Source of the DNA: Prostheceraeus crozeri
Taxonomy: Eukaryota > Platyhelminthes > Polycladida > Euryleptidae
Direction: 5' to 3'
DNA: 64,000 nt
NCBI GenBank assembly: GCA_907163375.1
Contig: CAJQUW010000614.1
Span: 372,001-436,000 of the forward strand
Shown: positions 52,101 to 58,100 of the stretch, piece by piece
Layout of the letters: every line of letters starts with the position of its first letter
How positions within the stretch are numbered: position 1 is the first letter of the stretch
The notes under the pieces: generated by a model
Told to the model about the DNA's origin: nothing
Databases searched by the model: none
What the model saw: the letters and a program-made list of their open reading frames with translations, nothing else
Position numbers and translations under genes: made by a program

Positions 52101-55100
52101 ATATTTGCAGCGATTGATTGACAGATTCTGTCACCACCTGCGATGAGATCGTGAGCAATATCACAGTTAATGCAAAACAAACGAGAATTTCTTTTTCTCA
52201 TGCTCCTAGTTTAATACAATCACAAGCGAATTTTTGTTCATGAGCCAATCATGTAGTCAAATACGAATTCCAACTATGCATCACTTATTTTTGTTGTCGT
52301 AGTCCTCATTTGTGATTGGTCGATCGCGCTGTTTCCATGTTGCTAAATGAATGTCTTCTTTCGTCGGACGTTTACCATTTATACGATCGATGCACTTCAG
52401 TGAGATGTCTACCGCAAGCACAGCAGAATTATTGGAGAATGAAAATGAAATTCTCGTCGATATACTGAAGACCTATCCAGTTTTACTTGATAAAAGCAAC
52501 ACACCACAACAAAAATCGAAGAAAGGTAAGGCGATTGCTCAAGTGTGTACATCTATGACGCAATTGTTGGGTCGACCTATTGATAAAGAAAAAATGATCA
52601 AGAAAATAGCAAATTTGAAGATGCGCGTCAAAAATAAAAGTGACAGAAACAAGACTGGTAACAAACCAATCAATTTATTGAAGTGGGAGAGAAATCTGCT
52701 TAATCTTCTTATGCATGACGAAAATCCTACCTTTGCGTGCTTAGAAGGAGCTGTCTCAGCTGGATTTGAATCGTCCATGGAGAATCTTCCTGAATACTCA
52801 TGCTCAGCAAAGTCATCGGTAACGGGGAAAAGGAAGAAGAAAGATCTCGCTGGTGAGAATCCAGAAACGAAAAATCTGAATAACACCGAGTTGCATTGTC
52901 TTACATCCGCTTAAAGAAAAAATACTTAGGAGAGAAAAGACGTCTTGTTGATGTGAGTAATAGTTGCCATGATGAGCAAGTAACTGACTATACCTTAACA
53001 CAGTTGTAATACTTTCTCTGTAGTGAAAATAGCTTATTTAAGTTTTAATTGAACTATTTGGAATCACTTGTGTTTTCTTACTCATTTGCAAAGTGGACTG
53101 AGTCAGTTAGTGGAAAAAGTAAACCAGGTTCTTTATATAAATAAAAATCATGATTTCAATCAATCCTGATGTAAACTGATATGTGCCATTGAAGCGAATT
53201 ATGCCTTTCTGGTCAGACATAAGGGACAGTTATTTAATAAAAAAATAAGATTTATAAAAGTATTATACCAACTGTTAAGGATTTCTGAAGACTTAAGGGC
53301 AATATACAACTGATTCGCTGAAAACATCTGCAATAGAAATTCTGAAGCCATGGAATTTAAGTTATTAACTGATAAATTATATATTGATCACTGTTTGAGG
53401 TCTGTGGAAAGCCATATGTCCACCACATACAAAATAGAGAGAACCTCCCGTTGCGATGCTGAAAACGTACATATTATTCCTCATGTCGGAAAGTATGTTT
53501 CACTAAAGAATAATGTTACATGTCATTTAACGATTACAGCCGAAAGTCGACACCTAAGCATAACACATGAGACATATGAGGACGGGCTGATAAGAGGTCA
53601 AAGAATTTTTATGCAAGCGTTCACACGATTCAAGAATTTGAATTGATATCTAGAAGTATACTAAATCATCGATCGTGGTTAACTTAAATTACTTATGTGT
53701 CTACTAAATCGGTTCAAGTTTTGTCTGACATATCAGACAAAAACTTTTTCCTACATTCTTCGACATATGAAGTTATTGTAAATATACATAAGCGGCCCAT
53801 CTGTGACACTCAATGACATTTTTAGGCCGCGGACACCATGTTTCATGTTCTATAAACAATAATTACGATATGTGCTTTACCATCAGTCGATCCCTCCGAA
53901 TGTCCCGACGAATCTCGACTCACTAAGCTCGATGATTCAGCCAATATATCAACCGACAGTCTCAGGGTCTATGGCCTCATGGAGATTTACCTTTAACATC
54001 TTCGTGATTGTCATTATTGCTGATATTTCCTTTTTTCTTCATTGTTCAGTAAAAAGTATAGTTATGCCATGCTGTGAAATTACTATTTACTTTTGATTGG
54101 ATTAAGTTTAGTTTTTAAGTGAGTCTTTTACATTTTTGTTGGGGAAGTCACAGAAAAGATCCCTGTAGAATACTACATGTATATATCTTTTAAATAAAAC
54201 GTGGGTTACTACTAACCTGTACACTTCTGAATTTTTGAAGATTAGGTTATCGTGAACAGATCGAGGTCAACTTACGTCGATACTTGTAAACATCCATTTT
54301 TCGTTACAAGTGGCTTGTACGTTTAATGTTGGTGTTCCTTTGAGGGTTGATGTATTCATCTCCAAATGCACCCTTAGGTTTATCGATTCTGATGTGTGTA
54401 CAATCAAGTGCTCCTATACACGATGGAAACCCACCTCGTCGAACCAACTGACTTTTGCCTTTCGTTTCTCAGCAGCATTTACGGGAAATTTTGTCCATTG
54501 TTTCGCCATTGCGGCTATTTAACGGGACTGTTTTGTTTATTGTTCTCGAAACTGTACATTGGTGAAAGCCAGTTTGTTCAGCAATATGAGTTTGAAAACC
54601 TGGATTGGCAAGATATCTCAGAGTTATCTCCACCTTCTGTTTAGATGAAACTGCACCACCCCTTGTTTCTGAGGTTTTGAAGATTATAAGATGCCAACCA
54701 CTCGATATTTTCTTCGTCAAAGCGATGTAAAGCTTTATAACGGCTACTTGCTACTTCCCGACATTGATTAAAAATCCTTCTGCTTCTTACATGTCCTAAG
54801 CTAAAGCTCAACATGATTGTAAATGAAACCGACTGAAGATATATTGTGTCTGCGAAAATATAGACTAAGAATTAGTCATCCTTCAGTTTCCATGACACTA
54901 ATTGATCGGTCTTGAGCGACGAATTTGTTGCTTATGATTTTATGAGATTTTCTAGCAAGATAATCTCAAAACTCATTTTTATGCATGCCTTTTTCTCATC
55001 TTTGAGACGACTAAGAATTTCTCTATTTGAAAAATTGCTTATGAGTGTGAGATATTTCATGCATTAATTGATAAGATTATCTCACAAAATTGTGAGAAAA

Positions 55101-58100
55101 AGATTTTCTCATTTTTATGCATACGGCCCAGTGTGATGATATTTTGGAAGCTCATATTCAAAAGCATGCAAAGGTTTTGAAAATTGTTTAAATATATTGA
55201 ACAGGGAAACCCTTTTAAGTAAAATAAATACTCTGAGATTTCTTGGCCTCTGATTTCAAGCTGGAGCAATGCATGCTCTGTAAATCGATATTACAAGTTG
55301 CGCATGTGTCTGATTATACTCTTGATTAATTATAGAAGCGATATTTCAAAATGATGAACGTACAGAACGTTTTACAGGATTTCCTTCTTTGTCATCCTGT
55401 CGCTGCAGTATTTTCTAAATTCACTATTGCTTTTGTGTACATGATCTCTGGACTAGGGGCTGCAATTCAGATCACAAATTGACTTGACAATTAAAAATGC
55501 CAACCCGAAAACAAGAAAGCCAGCTCGCAAAATTTGCTTTTTGCCCCAACTAAGTTCCCCCGGCGTGTGCCATAATTTTCATGCAATTTCCATTCTAGGA
55601 CTTTCTATGGTATTATTAATTTCTATGATAGCAGCATTTGTGTCTTCAAAATTATAGGCAATGATGCTTTACTTATGTCCGAGGCCACGATTATTTTTAC
55701 TTGCACGACCAAGTACTTCGAATAGCACTTAACAAGGAGATGGAGATTTACTTAATGTCAATTTAAGAACATCATAATCCATTAAACTAATGATTGCTCA
55801 CTTCATCATCTTACGACACAACTAGAGGAATTATATCCTGAAAATGTGGGCTGTCGATGATTATCGAAATCTATCATTCGTGTCGATAACAGAATAAGAA
55901 GTCAAGAAGTTAAGCAGTCCATCATTTTATTAGCAATTAGGGACAGCTGACATTTCTTAGTTACATATTCAGTAATGGACATGAAACGTGTTATGAACTT
56001 CGATATGTAAACAATCAATAAGTCGATAAACAAACGTTGCCACCACTTGTTCATACTCTGAAAGATCACTACCGGTAGATAAGATCTGATAGAATTCCAG
56101 ACATTTTTTTATTAATAAACAAAAATCTCATGAGCAATCGATTTGAAATTCGAAACCAAAGCAAAAGGTATCTATATTAACTTGTAAAGGATTTTCAGTC
56201 AATTAACTGACATTGACATGTAAATGCGATTAATTGATTATCCTTGGCAAATAGCTTAGTTTCAGTACACATACCTTGCACCCTTCTACTCGCTTGAATG
56301 GAAATTCAACAATGATTGCCTGAAAAATACTATGTTTCCATCACCAGCATTTTCGAACGATTAAGATATTGACTGTACTTTCTTTTGTATGATATTTATA
56401 AACATGCTTTTCAAGTTCGGTTTGCAGGAAATTATTCTTTTCAAATGGTTACGATCGTGTCTTTCCTTGATATCACGAACATCCGAACATGGGACATGAA
56501 CAATAGTAGGCGAATATGAGCATGGATATCATGCTAGACAGCCATGCATGTGCAGTTTCTATCATTATCATCTCAATCAGTTTAAAGCACATTGGATATA
56601 TGGAAGCAGCTTAGTTCTAGCAGGATCGTGAATACGAAATGTAGAGGTTTACGTTGACTTGACATGAAATTCAAGGTATAATAATTGCATGCATCATTTG
56701 CAATTGCTGGATCATTTGATGATCAATCGCTAATAAATTTGATTGAATCATGACTAAAAGCCGATCCAGCGTCTTGACAGTTCAAATGTTCAGATCAAAA
56801 TATGAAAAGGAAACTAAGCATAAATGATGACAAAACGTTTGGACGAGTGTGATGCTGTATGTAACGATAAACCTAGATGATTTACCTATTAATATTTAGC
56901 TATGCCGATTCGATCGCCTACTGATCGATTGCATCATTCATGCCGATCAAATGAGCATTTCACTGATTGAAAATAGATAAATACAACTGTAGAGAATGTG
57001 AAAACAAAATCATAAGTCAAATCTAAGAACGTTTTGCTGAAAGATGACATAATGTGAAAAAACTCTCATATGTAATATACATGTTATAAATATAAAACAT
57101 CAAATCAAAGCATTTAAAGATGAGTCTCACCGAGTCAAGAAGTTGCAACAATACTTCCATCGCGCAAGTTTTGTTATCCGTGGTTGAATCCCAAACATCT
57201 GGATCAACACCGAGAAAATCAACCAGTACTTTTCGAATCACATTAGGCCGAATGTGCGAAATATTGTTATCACAGTAGGCATATAAACACGCCATTATCC
57301 ATTCCATGATATCCACTAGGCCACCCTTTAATCCTGTGACTAAAAGCCACACTTCAAAGCACAATTGCCTCGCTTCCATTGTAGGCAGAAGATTTCGGTC
57401 ACCAAGAGCACATTCTCTGAGAAACGCTTTCATCTCCATTACCATATTCTCACCTAAGTCATCGATTTCAACTTCACAATTGTTTTCACTTTCTCGATAA
57501 CTTGGTCTCCGCATCATAATTTTTTGTAAATCATTAAAAATATTGAATGTGCTGCGCCAGATCGATTCTGCATCAATTAGTTCTGCATGCTCAAGTAATA
57601 AATGGAAACTCTGTCGGAAATTTGCGATGAGGGTTCGCATGAGTGATAAATGAAGATCTCGTTGTGTGGGTAATGATGGCTGACTTCTCACAGAAGCTCC
57701 AGAGTCATCTGATCTTTGAGATAATAATTGATAAGCTGCAGATTCTCCATCATTCGACACAGGGAGCGGTCTGAAAGTTGACCGATATTCTTGGACAATT
57801 GCAAGAAATACACGACGAGATATAAGCAAGCGACGAGCCTGTACAAGATTAAAAGGCGTGTCGAGAAAGAATGCTCGGCAAAGTTGTCGTTGTGCTATCA
57901 ACATCTCCTTCAAGAAAGCTTCACAGGCTTGGCGATGTTCAGACAAGTTGTCGTATATCGGATATGGAGGTAATGGGCAACGAGGACTAACCATGCTGCG
58001 AATGAGTGTGTAATGCACCTCGAGGTCACGATTCATTGAGAGAAATTTCTCTTCAACATCTTTACGCGAAATAAGTTGTCGAAGATCATAATCCGCGTGA

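Larger units (their letters stand above)
51955..55134. mobile_element. PIF/Harbinger DNA transposon, complete ends, 3,180 bp, decayed transposase
   Basis: Terminal inverted repeats share GGGCCGTATGCATAAAAATG then AGA (left ACAGT..., right ACACT...). GAT flanks both sides and may be the 3-bp target duplication. Subterminal TTTTCTCAT...TATGCATA motifs are repeated inside both ends. The element carries the two genes typical of the family, in convergent orientation: a Myb-like protein on the plus strand and a HARBI1-type transposase on the minus strand. Size and layout are normal for an autonomous Harbinger, but the transposase is broken. Confidence 0.9.
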
